The notes below the pieces were generated by a model. It was not told where the DNA came from, searched no databases, and saw only the letters and a list, made by a program, of their open reading frames with translations. Shown in pieces: positions 37,949-49,880 of a stretch of 64,000 nucleotides of DNA (the stretch's first letter is position 1; each line of letters starts with the position of its first letter). The stretch lies in assembly GCF_001293465.1 (NCBI RefSeq), contig NZ_JSYZ01000014.1:62001-126000 (forward strand), written 5' to 3'. This DNA is from Pseudomonas asplenii. GTDB lineage: Bacteria > Pseudomonadota > Gammaproteobacteria > Pseudomonadales > Pseudomonadaceae. The position numbers were made by a program, and so were the translations under genes.

Positions 37949-39052
37949 TCAGGTCGGGCTACGCGCTAACCAGCGTCCGCCGTCACTGGCCACCCGGCCT
38001 TCCAGTTCCAGCTCGGTCAGGCTCGCCAGGACCCGCGCCAGGCTCCAGCCACAGGCCCGGGCCAAGGCCTCGCTGGTCTGCGGCGCGGCATGCAGCAGGG
38101 CCAGCAGCGGGTGCGTGGGCGCCTCGGGCAGTACGCTGGCCGGCATGCGCTGCCAGCCCCGCAGGTTCTGCAGGATATCGTCGACCGTTTCCACCAGCAC
38201 CGCACCGTCGCGAATCAACTGGTGACAGCCACGCGCGGCCGGGTGATGGATGGAGCCGGGAATCGCATAGACCTCTCGCCCCTGTTCCGCCGCCAGCCGG
38301 GCGGTGATCAGCGAGCCGCTGCCGACGCTGGCCTCGACCACCAGTACGCCGAGGGACAGGCCGCTGATGATCCGGTTGCGCCGGGGGAAATTGCCGGGTT
38401 GGGGGGTGGTGTCCAGGGGAAACTCGGAAACCACGGCGCCGCCCTGGTCGATCATGGCCCGGGCCAGGGCGCGATGCCGCTGTGGATAAAAATTCTCGAT
38501 GCCGGTGCCGAGCACGCCCACCGTCAGCCCGCCAACGTCCAGTGCGGCCTGGTGGGCAGCGCCATCGATGCCCAGGGCCAGGCCGCTGGTGATGACAAAA
38601 CCGGCGGCGGCCAGGCTGCGGGAGAAGGCCGCGGCGGTATCCATGCCCGGTCGCGAGGCACGTCGGCTACCGACCAGCGCCAGTTGCGGCTTGTCCAGGA
38701 TCGTCGGCTCGCCGGCGACGAACAACAGCGGCGGGGCATCGTCCAGTTCGGCCAGCAGGGCCGGGTAGGCGGCCTGGTCCCACATCAGCAAATGCTGCTC
38801 CGGCCGCTCTAGCCAGGCCAATGCAGCGCTGGCGCCATCGCGCACGGCCGGGCTGCGGCGCGCCTCGGCGCTGCTCGCGGGCAGCCCCAGCGAGCGCCAG
38901 GCCGCGGCCGGGGCACTCAGGGCGGAAGAGGCCGAACCAAAGGTTTCGATCAGTTGGCGGAAGCGCCTGGGGCCGATTTCCGGCAGGCGATGCAGCCGCA
39001 GGCGGGCTTCCAGCTCCGCCGGCGACAGGGTGTTGCACACAGACTGTGACAT
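37949..39052 (-). CDS. dprA: DNA-processing protein DprA
   Basis: Loads RecA onto incoming single-stranded DNA during natural transformation. The 367-residue protein has an N-terminal SAM-like region, the central Rossmann-type domain (LVGSRRASRPG, then FVITSGLALGIDGAAHQAAL, FPRRNRIISGLS and EASVGSGSLITARLAAEQGR), and a C-terminal winged helix (PLLALLHAAPQTSEALAR). The start follows a GAT/GAG-rich segment. Confidence 0.96.
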   Translation of the reverse strand: MSQSVCNTLSPAELEARLRLHRLPEIGPRRFRQLIETFGSASSALSAPAAAWRSLGLPASSAEARRSPAVRDGASAALAWLERPEQHLLMWDQAAYPALLAELDDAPPLLFVAGEPTILDKPQLALVGSRRASRPGMDTAAAFSRSLAAAGFVITSGLALGIDGAAHQAALDVGGLTVGVLGTGIENFYPQRHRALARAMIDQGGAVVSEFPLDTTPQPGNFPRRNRIISGLSLGVLVVEASVGSGSLITARLAAEQGREVYAIPGSIHHPAARGCHQLIRDGAVLVETVDDILQNLRGWQRMPASVLPEAPTHPLLALLHAAPQTSEALARACGWSLARVLASLTELELEGRVASDGGRWLARSPT

Positions 39053-39155
39053 CAGCTCATCCTTGATCCGTGGCAGTCGTGATCAAGCAGGACAAGCTGT
39101 GGATAACTCTGTGAGTAACCTGTTCAGCAAGCGGTCGCAGATACTGCGACAGCCG

Positions 39156-40178
39156 TTACGGATTGCGTACCTTGTCCTGCACCGCCAGCGACCGCGTGGC
39201 ATTGAGTACCAAACCATAGCTGAGCTTTTCGTAGGTGCGGAACACCATCAACAGGCCGGAACGCTCGTCGGGAATCTTCACCGGCTGCCCGGTGACCCGG
39301 TCGCGGACCGTCTCGCCGGTCTTGAACACCGCGAGAACATTGCCTTCGGCCAATCCGTCGCGGCGTCCCTTGTCGATCGTCACCACGTCCATGACGCCGA
39401 TCTGTGTAACACCTCGTGGCACATCTATGATCACGCCGTTGACCTGGGACTGCGGCGCGCTCGGCATGAAGGTCGAGGTGATCGGCCGTTCCTCGCTGAC
39501 GAACAGCCGGTCGCCCAGGCGCACTTCCTCGGTGGTACGGCGCAGGGTCAGGGTGCCGACATCGCCTTCGGTGGCCAGCAGTTCGCCGGTGCCGATGTCG
39601 TCGGCGTTGATGCCGAGGAACTCCTTGGTCTGCGGGTCGGTGTAGACCTTGCCCTGGCGGAACAGGCCGTACACGTTGTGCGTCGGGTCGAATGCGCCGC
39701 GCGCGTAGATCCGGTCGCCCATGCCGCTGAGCACCCGCTCGTTGCTGCCGGCGAGGATGTACGGGGCACGCTTGAACGCCTCGACGCTGTCGACGATGCG
39801 GTTGCTCAGCAGGAAGGCGTTGATCTTTTCCAGCGGAATGCTCGGAATCGCCTCGGCCACCGCCGAGCGGCGCACCTGTGGCGACAGCTTGATGGTGCCG
39901 CGCGACGCACCGCGCTCGACCACCAGCCGCGGCTGGCCGTCGACGAACTGCAGGGTCAGGGTGTCGCCGGGGTAGATCAGGTCGGGGTTGGCGATCTGCG
40001 GGTTGGCGTGCCAGATCTGCGGCCACTGCCAGGGCTCGCGAAGAAACTTTCCAGAAATATCCCACAGCGTATCGCCGCGCACCACGGTATAGCGCTGTGG
40101 ATAACCATCCTTGAGTTGCACTTGCGCCTGCGCGACACCGGTAAAGGCCAGCAGCAGGGCGAGTAGTGTTTTCCTCAT
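39156..40178 (-). CDS. exported LysM-domain protein
   Basis: A 340-residue protein with signal peptide MRKTLLALLLAFTGVAQA and one LysM repeat near the N-terminus (RYTVVRGDTLWDISGKFL...YPGDTLTL), which binds peptidoglycan glycan strands. The rest has no obvious catalytic motif. It is conserved beside dprA in Pseudomonas and divergent from def. Likely a periplasmic cell-wall-associated protein of unknown role. Confidence 0.92.
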   Translation of the reverse strand: MRKTLLALLLAFTGVAQAQVQLKDGYPQRYTVVRGDTLWDISGKFLREPWQWPQIWHANPQIANPDLIYPGDTLTLQFVDGQPRLVVERGASRGTIKLSPQVRRSAVAEAIPSIPLEKINAFLLSNRIVDSVEAFKRAPYILAGSNERVLSGMGDRIYARGAFDPTHNVYGLFRQGKVYTDPQTKEFLGINADDIGTGELLATEGDVGTLTLRRTTEEVRLGDRLFVSEERPITSTFMPSAPQSQVNGVIIDVPRGVTQIGVMDVVTIDKGRRDGLAEGNVLAVFKTGETVRDRVTGQPVKIPDERSGLLMVFRTYEKLSYGLVLNATRSLAVQDKVRNP

Positions 40179-40330
40179 GCAGTGAATCCCTTTATCATGT
40201 GTCTTCGCGTGAAACGCCAGAGCCCCCGCGGCTCGCTCCCAGGGAGAACGTTTTACAACGGTAGCCGATCCCGCCGGGATGTTTCGGCAGCCGTCTCTGA
40301 CTTTACCTCACATGTGCAGCAAATACGCCT

Positions 40331-40837
40331 ATGGCCATTTTAAACATCCTCGAATTCCCAGACCCGCGCCTGCGCACCATCGCCAAACCCGTGGCCGAGG
40401 TGGACGACAAGGTTCGGCAACTGATCGATGACATGTTTGAAACCATGTACGAAGCCCCGGGCATCGGCCTAGCCGCGACCCAGGTCAACGTGCACCAGCG
40501 TATCGTGGTCATGGACCTGAGCGAGGATCGCAGCGAGCCACGGGTGTTCATCAACCCCGAGTTCGAGCCGCTGACCGAAGAGAAGGATCAGTACCAGGAA
40601 GGCTGCCTGTCGGTACCGGGTTTCTACGAAAACGTCGACCGCCCGACCCGCGTGCGCATCAAGGCACTGGACCGCGACGGCAAGCCGTTCGAACTGGAAG
40701 CCGATGGCCTGCTGGCGGTGTGCATCCAGCACGAATGCGACCACCTCAACGGCAAGCTGTTCGTCGATTACCTGTCCACGCTCAAGCGCGACCGGATCAA
40801 GAAGAAGCTGGAAAAGCAGCACCGCCAGAACGCCTGA
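40331..40837 (+). CDS. def: peptide deformylase
   Basis: Removes the N-formyl group from nascent proteins. The 168-residue protein has all three motifs: [17 protein letters not shown] (Cys metal ligand) and HECDHLNG (His-Glu-x-x-His). It is co-directional with fmt, which adds the formyl group to initiator tRNA, but a REP pair lies between them. Confidence 0.98.
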   Translation: MAILNILEFPDPRLRTIAKPVAEVDDKVRQLIDDMFETMYEAPGIGLAATQVNVHQRIVVMDLSEDRSEPRVFINPEFEPLTEEKDQYQEGCLSVPGFYENVDRPTRVRIKALDRDGKPFELEADGLLAVCIQHECDHLNGKLFVDYLSTLKRDRIKKKLEKQHRQNA

Positions 40838-40857
40838 TCCCCCCACCGACTCTGTCC

Positions 40858-40930
40858 TGTAGGAGCCGGGCTTGCCCGCGAAGCTTTTAGCGCTCTCAAG
40901 GGCCATTCGCGGGCAAGCCCTGCTCCTACA
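40858..40930. repeat. REP pair between def and fmt
   Basis: TGTAGGAGCCGGGCTTGCCC (from 40859) and its inverted partner GGGCAAGCCCTGCTCCTACA (to 40930) enclose about 22 bases. The hairpin sits inside what is otherwise the def-fmt-rsmB-trkA transcription unit and may dampen readthrough. Confidence 0.92.
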
Positions 40931-40977
40931 GAAAGTGGCATTCATAATGTCCTGTCCTCTCTCAAGCGAGCCCTCCC

Positions 40978-41922
40978 ATGACTGAGCCACTGCGCATCGT
41001 CTTTGCCGGCACTCCCGAATTCGCCGCCGAACACCTCAAGGCCCTGCTCGACAGCCCCCATGAGATCGTCGCGGTCTACACCCAGCCGGACCGGCCGGCC
41101 GGGCGCGGGCAGAAGCTGATGCCCAGCCCGGTCAAGCAGTTGGCGCTGGAGCACGGCATCAGCGTCCTGCAACCGCCGACCCTGCGCAACGCCGACGCCC
41201 AGGCCGAACTGGCGGCGTTCAAGCCGGACCTGATGGTGGTGGTCGCCTATGGCCTGATCCTGCCGCAGGTGGTGCTGGATATTCCGCGCCTGGGCTGCAT
41301 CAACAGCCACGCCTCGCTGCTGCCGCGCTGGCGCGGTGCGGCACCGATCCAACGGGCGGTGGAAGCCGGCGACGCGGAAAGTGGCGTCACCGTGATGCGC
41401 ATGGAAGCCGGCCTGGACACCGGGCCGATGCTGCTCAAGACCGTCACCCCGATCAGCGCCGAGGACACCGGCGGCAGCCTGCATGACCGCCTGGCCGAAC
41501 TCGGCCCACCCGCGGTCATCCAGGCCATCGCCGAACTGGCTGCCGGCACGCTGGTCGGCGAGGTGCAGGACGACAGCCTGGCGACCTACGCCCACAAACT
41601 GAACAAGGACGAGGCGCGCATCGACTGGCAGCGCCCGGCCGTCGAGCTGGAGCGGCTGATCCGCGCGTTCAACCCGTGGCCGATCTGCCACAGCAGCCTC
41701 GATGGCGAAGCCCTGAAAGTACTGGCCGCCCGCACCGCCGAGGGGCAGGGCCAGCCGGGCGAAATTCTCGCCGCGAGCAAGGACGGCCTGATCGTCGCCA
41801 CCGGTAACGGCGCGTTGTGCCTGACCCGCCTGCAACTGCCCGGCGGCAAGGCCCTGAACTTCAGCGACCTGTTCAACAGCCGCCGGGAGAAATTCGCCCT
41901 CGGTACGGTACTCGGCCAATGA
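40978..41922 (+). CDS. fmt: methionyl-tRNA formyltransferase
   Basis: Formylates Met-tRNAfMet using 10-formyl-THF. The 314-residue protein has the formyltransferase core ([16 protein letters not shown], and the catalytic region [19 protein letters not shown] with Asn-His and Ser) and the C-terminal OB-like domain. Its stop overlaps the rsmB start (ATGA), so translation is coupled. Confidence 0.98.
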   Translation: MTEPLRIVFAGTPEFAAEHLKALLDSPHEIVAVYTQPDRPAGRGQKLMPSPVKQLALEHGISVLQPPTLRNADAQAELAAFKPDLMVVVAYGLILPQVVLDIPRLGCINSHASLLPRWRGAAPIQRAVEAGDAESGVTVMRMEAGLDTGPMLLKTVTPISAEDTGGSLHDRLAELGPPAVIQAIAELAAGTLVGEVQDDSLATYAHKLNKDEARIDWQRPAVELERLIRAFNPWPICHSSLDGEALKVLAARTAEGQGQPGEILAASKDGLIVATGNGALCLTRLQLPGGKALNFSDLFNSRREKFALGTVLGQ

Positions 41923-43229
41923 ACCCGCGCCTGGCCGCCGCCAAGGCCCTGGCCGCCGTGCTCAGCGGCAAGGCCTCGCTCAACAGTTCGCTGCCGGCGC
42001 AACTGGACAAGGTCGAGGCCCGCGATCGCGGCCTGACCCAGGACCTGGCGTTCGGCGCCGCCCGCTGGCAGCCACGGCTGGCGGCGCTGGCGGCCAGGCT
42101 GCTGCAGAAGCCCTTCAAGGCCGCCGATGCCGATGTCGAGGCCTTGTTGCTGGTGGGCCTCTACCAGTTGCTCTATACGCGCATCCCGGCCCACGCCGCC
42201 ATCGGCGAAACCGTCGGTTGCGCCGACAAGCTGAAGAAACCCTGGGCCAAGGGCCTGCTCAACGCCGTGTTGCGCCGCGCCCAGCGCGAAAGCACCGAGC
42301 TGCTGGCCGAGCTGGAGCGCGACCCGGTGGTGCGTACCGCCCACCCGCGCTGGCTGCAGAAGTCGCTGAAAGCCTTCTGGCCCGAGCATTGGGAAGCCAT
42401 CTGTGCGGCGAACAACGCCCATCCGCCGATGATCCTGCGGGTCAACCGCCGCCATCACAGCCGCGACGCCTACCTCAGGCTGCTGGGTGACGCCGCCGTT
42501 GCGGCCCGGCCGTGCGACTACAGCCGCGACGGCATCGTCCTCGACGAAGCCTGCGATGTGCGCAACCTGCCGGGCTTTGCCGAAGGCTGGATCAGCGTCC
42601 AGGACGAAGCCGCGCAACTGGCCGCCGACCTGCTGGACCTGGCTCCCGGCCAGCGGGTGCTCGACGCCTGCTGCGCGCCGGGCGGCAAGACCTGCCATAT
42701 CCTCGAAGCCCAGCCGCAACTGGCCGGGGTGGTCGCTGTCGACCTGGAGGCCAAGCGCCTGCTGCGGGTACGCGAGAACCTCGACCGCCTGGGGCTGGAG
42801 GCCGAACTGATCGCCGCCGATGGTCGCGACACCGCCAGTTGGTGGGATGGCAAGCCGTTCCAGCGCATCCTGCTCGACGCGCCCTGTTCGGCCACCGGCG
42901 TGATCCGCCGCCATCCGGACATCAAGCTGACCCGCCAGGCCGACGACATCGCCGCACTGGCCAGCCTGCAGGGTGAGCTGCTGGACGCCATGTGGGCCAC
43001 CCTGGAAGTCGGCGGCATCCTGCTCTACGCCACCTGCTCGACCCTGCCGACGGAAAACACCGAGGTGATCGAGGCGTTCCTGGCCCGCACCTCCGGTGCC
43101 CGCGAGCTGGATATCCCCGGCAGCTTCGGCGTCAGGCAACCCCATGGCCGGCAACTGCTGGCGCAGGAAGGCGGCCATGATGGTTTCTATTACGCCAAAC
43201 TGATCAAGATCGCGGCCGCGCGCGGCTGA
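41919..43229 (+). CDS. rsmB: 16S rRNA m5C967 methyltransferase
   Basis: Methylates C967 of 16S rRNA. The 436-residue protein has an N-terminal NusB-like RNA-binding domain and a C-terminal SAM methyltransferase domain with [14 protein letters not shown], the DAPCSATGV motif bearing the releasing Cys, and the catalytic Cys in YATCSTLP. The start at 41919 overlaps fmt by 4 bases; the ORF upstream of that lies within fmt and is ignored. Confidence 0.97.
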   Translation: MNPRLAAAKALAAVLSGKASLNSSLPAQLDKVEARDRGLTQDLAFGAARWQPRLAALAARLLQKPFKAADADVEALLLVGLYQLLYTRIPAHAAIGETVGCADKLKKPWAKGLLNAVLRRAQRESTELLAELERDPVVRTAHPRWLQKSLKAFWPEHWEAICAANNAHPPMILRVNRRHHSRDAYLRLLGDAAVAARPCDYSRDGIVLDEACDVRNLPGFAEGWISVQDEAAQLAADLLDLAPGQRVLDACCAPGGKTCHILEAQPQLAGVVAVDLEAKRLLRVRENLDRLGLEAELIAADGRDTASWWDGKPFQRILLDAPCSATGVIRRHPDIKLTRQADDIAALASLQGELLDAMWATLEVGGILLYATCSTLPTENTEVIEAFLARTSGARELDIPGSFGVRQPHGRQLLAQEGGHDGFYYAKLIKIAAARG

Positions 43230-43255
43230 CCGGGTCGAAACGGAGCTGCTACCCG

Positions 43256-44629
43256 ATGAAAATCATCATTCTCGGCGCAGGACAGGTCGGCGGGACGCTG
43301 GCCGAACACCTGGCCAGCGAAGCCAACGACATCACCGTGGTCGACACCGATGGCGAGCGCCTGCGCGACCTCGGCGACCGTCTGGACATCCGTACCGTGC
43401 AGGGCCGCGCCTCGTTTCCGACGATCCTGCGCCAGGCCGGCGCGGACGATGCCGACATGCTGGTGGCGGTGACCAACAGCGACGAGACCAACATGGTCGC
43501 CTGCCAGGTGGCCCATACGCTGTTCCACACCCCGACCAAGATCGCCCGGGTACGCGAGTCGGCCTACCTGACCCGCACCGAGCTGTTCGACAACGACGCG
43601 ATCCCGGTGGACGTGCTGATCAGCCCGGAACAGGTGGTCACCAACTACATCAAGCGCCTGATCGAAACCCCCGGCGCCCTGCAGGTGATCGACTTCGCCG
43701 AGGGCAAGGCCCAGCTGGTGGCGATCAGGGCCTACTACGGCGGCCCGCTGGTGGGCCAGCAACTGCGCCAACTGCGCGAGCACATGCCGAATGCCGACAC
43801 CCGCGTGGCGGCGATCTTCCGCCGCGACCGGCCGATCATGCCTCGCGGCGATACGGTGATCGAGGCCGACGACGAAGTGTTCTTCATCGCCGCCAAGGCG
43901 CACATTCGCGCGGTGATGAGCGAGATGCGCCGGCTCGACGAGAGCAACAAGCGCATCGTCATCGCCGGCGGCGGGCAGATCGGCGAGCGCCTGGCCGAGG
44001 CGATCGAAAGCCGCTACCAGGTGAAGATCATCGAGATGAGCGCCGCCCGTTGCCGGCAGTTGTCCGACACCCTCGACAGCACCGTGGTGCTGCAGGGCAG
44101 CGCCTCGGACCGCGACCTGCTGATGGAAGAGAACATCAACGATGCCGACCTGTTCCTGGCGCTGACCAACGACGACGAGGCCAACATCATGTCCTCGCTG
44201 CTGGCCAAGCGGATGGGTGCGAAGAAGGTCATGACCATCATCAACAACCCGGCCTACGTCGACCTGATCCAGGGCGGCGACATCGACATCGCCATCAGCC
44301 CGCAACTGGCGACCATCGGCACCCTGCTGACCCACGTACGCCGTGGCGATATCGTCAGCGTGCACTCGCTGCGCCGGGGTGCGGCGGAGGCCATCGAGGC
44401 GATCGCCCATGGCGACATGAAGTCGAGCAAGGTGATCGGCCGGGCCATCGAGGACATCGCACTGCCGCCGGGCACCACCATCGGCGCGATCATCCGCGAC
44501 GAGGAAGTGCTGATCGCCCACGACGACACGGTGATCCAGGCCGGCGACCATGTCATCCTGTTCCTTGTGGATAAGAAGCACATCCGCGATGTGGAGAAGC
44601 TCTTCCATGTCGGCCTGAGCTTTTTCTGA
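43256..44629 (+). CDS. trkA: Trk potassium uptake regulator TrkA
   Basis: Peripheral NAD-binding subunit of the Trk K+ uptake system. At 457 residues it has two tandem RCK units, each with a Rossmann loop ([15 protein letters not shown] and [15 protein letters not shown]) and a C-terminal TrkA_C domain. The TrkH channel gene is not adjacent. It follows rsmB by 26 bases with GGAG at its start. Confidence 0.97.
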   Translation: MKIIILGAGQVGGTLAEHLASEANDITVVDTDGERLRDLGDRLDIRTVQGRASFPTILRQAGADDADMLVAVTNSDETNMVACQVAHTLFHTPTKIARVRESAYLTRTELFDNDAIPVDVLISPEQVVTNYIKRLIETPGALQVIDFAEGKAQLVAIRAYYGGPLVGQQLRQLREHMPNADTRVAAIFRRDRPIMPRGDTVIEADDEVFFIAAKAHIRAVMSEMRRLDESNKRIVIAGGGQIGERLAEAIESRYQVKIIEMSAARCRQLSDTLDSTVVLQGSASDRDLLMEENINDADLFLALTNDDEANIMSSLLAKRMGAKKVMTIINNPAYVDLIQGGDIDIAISPQLATIGTLLTHVRRGDIVSVHSLRRGAAEAIEAIAHGDMKSSKVIGRAIEDIALPPGTTIGAIIRDEEVLIAHDDTVIQAGDHVILFLVDKKHIRDVEKLFHVGLSFF

Positions 44630-44661
44630 GAAATTGCGACAACACGGAAAGGACCTGCCTC

Positions 44662-44985
44662 ATGCTCGAATCACTGGAGAAGATGCTCGCCAAGGGTGTG
44701 GATAACCCGCTGCTGCGCTTCGGCCTGGGCAAGGGTTACCTGGATCTCGGCGACCACGCCCGCGCCGCCGAACACCTGCAGCGCTGCGTCACCCTCGACC
44801 CCAAGTACTCGGCCGCCTGGAAACTGCTGGGCAAGGCCCATCAGGGCGCCGGGGACATGGTCGCCGCGAGGCAGGCCTGGGAACACGGCCTGGAAGCCGC
44901 CCGTGCCCATGGCGACAAGCAGGCGGAAAAGGAAATGACGGTGTTCCTGAAGAAGCTGGAGAAGGCTGCGCTCAAAGATCGATGA
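44662..44985 (+). CDS. small tetratricopeptide-repeat protein
   Basis: A 107-residue cytoplasmic helical protein with at least two TPR-like repeats (LLRFGLGKGYLDLGDHARAA and SAAWKLLGKAHQGAGDMVAA). Conserved directly downstream of trkA in Pseudomonas. AAGGA precedes the ATG. Its function is unknown; it probably mediates a protein-protein contact. The 3' end overlaps the convergent PilZ gene by 14 bases. Confidence 0.85.
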   Translation: MLESLEKMLAKGVDNPLLRFGLGKGYLDLGDHARAAEHLQRCVTLDPKYSAAWKLLGKAHQGAGDMVAARQAWEHGLEAARAHGDKQAEKEMTVFLKKLEKAALKDR

Positions 44986-45217
44986 AGCGCAGGCCGATGC
45001 CTTCGGCGTCGACCCGGATCACTTCCATGCGAATGCGCGGCGCGGCCACCGGCAGGTCCTGCACCTGGCCGTAGACCACCGCCCCGGTGGGCAGCCGCGA
45101 CAACCCCGGATGCTGCACGTAGACACCCTGGCTGGACAGATTGCGCGTATGCCCCAGGCATTCGCCTATGCTCGGGTGCTGGATCTTGATGCGCAGGTAG
45201 TTCTTGTTCTCGGACAT
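44972..45217 (-). CDS. PilZ-domain protein
   Basis: An 81-residue single PilZ domain. The second c-di-GMP motif (D/N-x-S-x-x-G) is present as NLSSQG within GHTRNLSSQGVYVQ. The upstream RxxxR motif is incomplete (YLRIKIQHPS), so c-di-GMP binding is uncertain. The start MSENKNYLRIK is used; a 21-codon extension upstream runs into the intergenic region. Cytoplasmic. Similar small PilZ genes lie here in other Pseudomonas genomes. Confidence 0.8.
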   Translation of the reverse strand: MSENKNYLRIKIQHPSIGECLGHTRNLSSQGVYVQHPGLSRLPTGAVVYGQVQDLPVAAPRIRMEVIRVDAEGIGLRFIDL

Positions 45218-45292
45218 CTGATGCGCCCTTGGATAAACCGCTGTGGATAAATCATCGACGATTTTATCCACAGACCCCACCGATAAGTTGTT

Positions 45293-46180
45293 TCAGTACC
45301 AGCGCTGCTCACCCGCCGGACGCTTCTTGAAGCGTTTCATGCTCCACATGTACTGGCTCGGATAGGCCCGCACGTAGCGCTCGACCACCTTGCTCATGGC
45401 CGCGGCCGAGACTTCGGCATCGGTGCTGTACATCTCCTCTGGCGCCGCTTCGAGGATCACCTTGAAGCCCGAGCCATCGGGCAGGCGCAGCGCGTGCAGG
45501 AACACCCCGACCGCCTTGCCGCCGGCGAGCATGTTCGGCACGAACTTGCTGGTCAGGGCCTGGGTACCGAGGAACGGCACGAACACCCCGGCGGACTCGG
45601 CCGGCTCCGGGTCGGCGGGGATGCCCACCGAGCCGCCCTTGCGCACTTCCTTGATGACGCTGAGGATGCCTTCCTTGGTCGAGGCCGCCACGCGGTTGCC
45701 CAACTGCACCCGCTGCTTGCGCAGCAGTTCGTCGACCGCCTTGAGCTTGGGCGGACGGTAGAAAATGATCGGTTTGCACTGGCTGCAGTAGAAGTGATTG
45801 AGCACTTCCCAGTTGCCCAGGTGGCTGGTGATGCCGACCACGCCCTTGCCCGAGGCCAGCGCCTCCTTGAGCACGTCGAGGCCTTCGACCTCGCGCACCA
45901 GCGCGATCGAGCGCTCGGCCGGCCAGATCCAGGCGCAGGCGCTTTCGGTCAGGGACTTGCCGATATCCTTGAGGCTCTGTCCGACCAGTTGTTCGCGAGC
46001 GACCGGATCGAGTTCGGGAAAACACTTGGCCAGGTTGATCCGCACCACGTCGCGGGAACGGTTGGGCAGCTTCCACATCACCCAGCCGATGGCCGAGCCG
46101 ACACGCTGCACGGCACGCCAGGGCAGCATCGCGAACAACCGCAACGCCCCCACCAGCATGGCGCCTTTAAACTTTTCCAC
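45293..46180 (-). CDS. lipid A acyltransferase, HtrB/LpxL family
   Basis: A 295-residue inner-membrane acyltransferase that adds a secondary (hydroxy)lauroyl chain to lipid A. The N-terminal hydrophobic stretch leads to the HX4E motif ITSHLGNWEVLNHF and the later substrate-binding RKGGSVGIPADPEPAE. It starts with GTG (46180), six bases after GGGAG; an internal ATG at 46159 is less likely. Adjacent to tag, as in P. aeruginosa (PA0011). Whether it is LpxL1- or LpxL2-like cannot be told. Confidence 0.9.
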   Translation of the reverse strand: MEKFKGAMLVGALRLFAMLPWRAVQRVGSAIGWVMWKLPNRSRDVVRINLAKCFPELDPVAREQLVGQSLKDIGKSLTESACAWIWPAERSIALVREVEGLDVLKEALASGKGVVGITSHLGNWEVLNHFYCSQCKPIIFYRPPKLKAVDELLRKQRVQLGNRVAASTKEGILSVIKEVRKGGSVGIPADPEPAESAGVFVPFLGTQALTSKFVPNMLAGGKAVGVFLHALRLPDGSGFKVILEAAPEEMYSTDAEVSAAAMSKVVERYVRAYPSQYMWSMKRFKKRPAGEQRWY

Positions 46181-46217
46181 AGGTCACTCCCGGTGTGCTT
46201 GGCTAATCGTCAGCCGG

Positions 46218-46781
46218 CTATTGTAGCCGTGGCGCGGCCAGCGCGGCATAGCTATCACAATCGGTGGTGTGGTCCATGACCATGCCCGAGGCCTGCATGA
46301 ACGCGTAGCAGATGGTCGGGCCGACGAAGCCGAAGCCGAGCTTCTTCAGCGCCTTGCTCATGGCCTCGGCCTCGGGCGTGACGGCCGGTACCTCGCTGCG
46401 ATCGCGGAAATGGTGGATCTGCGGCACGCCGCCGACGAACGACCAGAGCAGCGTCACCGGGTCCTCCAGCTGGAGCCAGGCGCGAGCATTGCGCCGCGCC
46501 GCCTCGAGCTTCAGGCGGTTGCGCACGATCCCCGGATCGAGCAGCAGGGTTTGCAGGTAGTCATCGCTCATGTCGGCGACTTTCCGCACATCGAAACCGA
46601 ACAGAACCTTACGGTAGTGCTCGCGTTTTTTCAGGATGGTGATCCACGAAAGCCCGGCCTGGAACCCTTCGAGCAAAAGCAACTCGAACAGTCGCTGCCC
46701 ATCGCGCAGCGGTACGCCCCACTCCCGATCGTGGTAGTCCATGTACAGGGGATCGTCGTTGCACCAAAAGCAGCGTGGCAT
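46218..46781 (-). CDS. tag: DNA-3-methyladenine glycosylase I
   Basis: Constitutive base-excision enzyme removing 3-methyladenine. The 187-residue protein has the N-terminal MPRCFWCNDDPLYMDYHD with zinc Cys and His, GFQAGLSWITILKKRE, and the zinc ligands near the end (HTTDCDSY). It is divergent from glyQ and upstream of the lipid A acyltransferase gene. Confidence 0.98.
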   Translation of the reverse strand: MPRCFWCNDDPLYMDYHDREWGVPLRDGQRLFELLLLEGFQAGLSWITILKKREHYRKVLFGFDVRKVADMSDDYLQTLLLDPGIVRNRLKLEAARRNARAWLQLEDPVTLLWSFVGGVPQIHHFRDRSEVPAVTPEAEAMSKALKKLGFGFVGPTICYAFMQASGMVMDHTTDCDSYAALAAPRLQ

Positions 46782-46863
46782 AAGGCTCCAGGGAGGCGGA
46801 GGCGCGACCTAATCGGGTATACTCCCGCCTTTTGAATCGCAGCCCAAGTAACAGGTGAATTTC

Positions 46864-47813
<950 letters not shown>

Positions 47814-47817
<4 letters not shown>

Positions 47818-49871
47818 GTGCGCAAGATTTTCTGGTAGAACTGGGCACTGAAGAACTGCCACCCAAGGCCCTCAATACCCTGGCCGAGGCGTTCCTGGCC
47901 GGTATCGAGAAAGGCCTGCAGGCCGCCGGCCTGAGCTTCGAAGCCAAGCAGGTCTACGCCGCGCCACGCCGCCTGGCGGTGGTGCTCAAGCAACTGCAGA
48001 CCCAGCAGCCGGACCGCAGCATCAACCTCGACGGCCCGCCACGCCAGGCCGCCTTCGATGCCGAGGGCAACCCGACCCAGGCCGCCCTGGGCTTCGCCAA
48101 GAAGTGCGGCGTCGAGCTGAGCGAGATCGACCAGAGCGGGCCGAAGCTGCGCTACAGCCAGAACATTCCGGGCAAACCGACAGCCAGCCTGCTGCCGACC
48201 ATCGTCGAGGACTCGCTGAACGACCTGCCGATTCCCAAGCGCATGCGCTGGGCCGCGCGCAAGGAAGAGTTCGTGCGTCCGACCCAGTGGCTGGTGATGC
48301 TGCTCGGTGACCAGGTCATCGACTGCACCATCCTCGCCCAGAAGGCCGGTCGCGAGTCCCGTGGCCACCGTTTCCACCACCCGGAAAACGTCCGTATCGG
48401 CTCGCCGGCCAGCTACCTCGACGACCTGCGTGCCGCCTACGTGCTGGCCGACGCCAACGAGCGTCGCGAGCTGATCAGCAAGCGCACCACCGAGCTTGCA
48501 ACGATGCAGGAAGGCACGGCGATCATGCCGCCGGACCTGCTCGACGAAGTGACGGCACTGGTGGAGTGGCCGGTACCGCTGGTGTGCTCGTTCGAGGAAC
48601 GTTTCCTCGAAGTGCCACAGGAAGCCCTGATCACCACCATGCAGGACAACCAGAAGTACTTCTGCCTGCTGGACGTCGATGGCAAGCTGCTGCCGCGCTT
48701 CATCACCGTGGCCAACATCGAGAGCAAGGATCCGAAGCAGATCATCGCCGGTAACGAGAAGGTCGTGCGCCCACGCCTGACCGACGCCGAGTTCTTCTTC
48801 AAGCAGGACAAGAAGCAGCCGCTGCAGGATTTCAACCTGCGCCTGCAGAACGTGGTGTTCCAGGAGAAGCTGGGCAGCGTCTACGACAAGGCCGAGCGTG
48901 TCTCGAAGCTGGCCGCGTTCATCGCCCCGCGCATCGGCGGCGACGCCCAGCGTGCGGCCCGGGCAGGCCTGTTGTCCAAGTGCGACCTGGCCACCGAGAT
49001 GGTCGGCGAGTTCCCGGAAATGCAAGGTATCGCCGGTTACTACTACGCCCTCAATGACGGCGAGCCGGAAGACGTTGCCCTGGCCCTGAACGAGCAGTAC
49101 ATGCCACGGGGTGCCGGTGCTGCCGAACTGCCAAGCACCCTGACCGGTGCCGCGGTGGCGATCGCCGACAAGCTCGACACCCTGGTCGGGATCTTCGGTA
49201 TCGGCATGCTGCCGACCGGCAGCAAGGACCCCTACGCCTTGCGCCGTGCCGCCCTGGGCGTGCTGCGCATCCTGATCGACAAGAAACTCGACCTCGACCT
49301 GATCGAGACCGTGGCCTTCGCGGTCAACGCGTACGGAGCCAAGGTCAAGGCCGCGGGCCTCGCCGACCAGGTGCTGGAGTTCATCTTCGACCGCCTGCGT
49401 GCCCGTTACGAGGACGAAGGCATCGACGTCGCCACCTACCTGTCGGTGCGTGCCCTGAAGCCGGGCTCGGCCCTGGACTTCGACCAGCGCGTCCAGGCGG
49501 TGCAGAAGTTCCGTCAGTTGCCGGAAGCCGCCGCCCTGGCCGCGGTGAACAAGCGTGTATCGAACCTGATCAGCAAGGCCGAACCGACCATTTTCTCGAC
49601 AGTCGATCCGAAGTACTTCGACAACGCGAAAGAGTTCTCCATGCACTCGGCCATCCAGCAAGCCGACAAGGACGTCCAGCCGCTGATGGAGAAACGCGAG
49701 TATGCCGAGGCACTGGCACGCCTGGCCGCCCTGCGCGAATCCGTCGATGCCTTCTTCGAAGCGGTCATGGTCAACGCCGAGAACGAAGACGTGCGCAAGA
49801 ACCGCTACGCCTTGCTTGCACGTCTGCGCGGGTTGTTCCTCAACATCGCCGACATTTCGCTGCTAGGCTGA
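47814..49871 (+). CDS. glyS: glycyl-tRNA synthetase beta subunit
   Basis: The 685-residue beta subunit, needed for tRNA recognition and stability of the alpha2beta2 enzyme. The N-terminus [20 protein letters not shown] and the HD-like middle ([15 protein letters not shown]) are typical, with an anticodon-binding C-terminus. Translationally coupled to glyQ by a 4-base overlap. gmhB follows after 9 bases. Confidence 0.98.
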
Positions 49872-49880
49872 GGACGCGAC

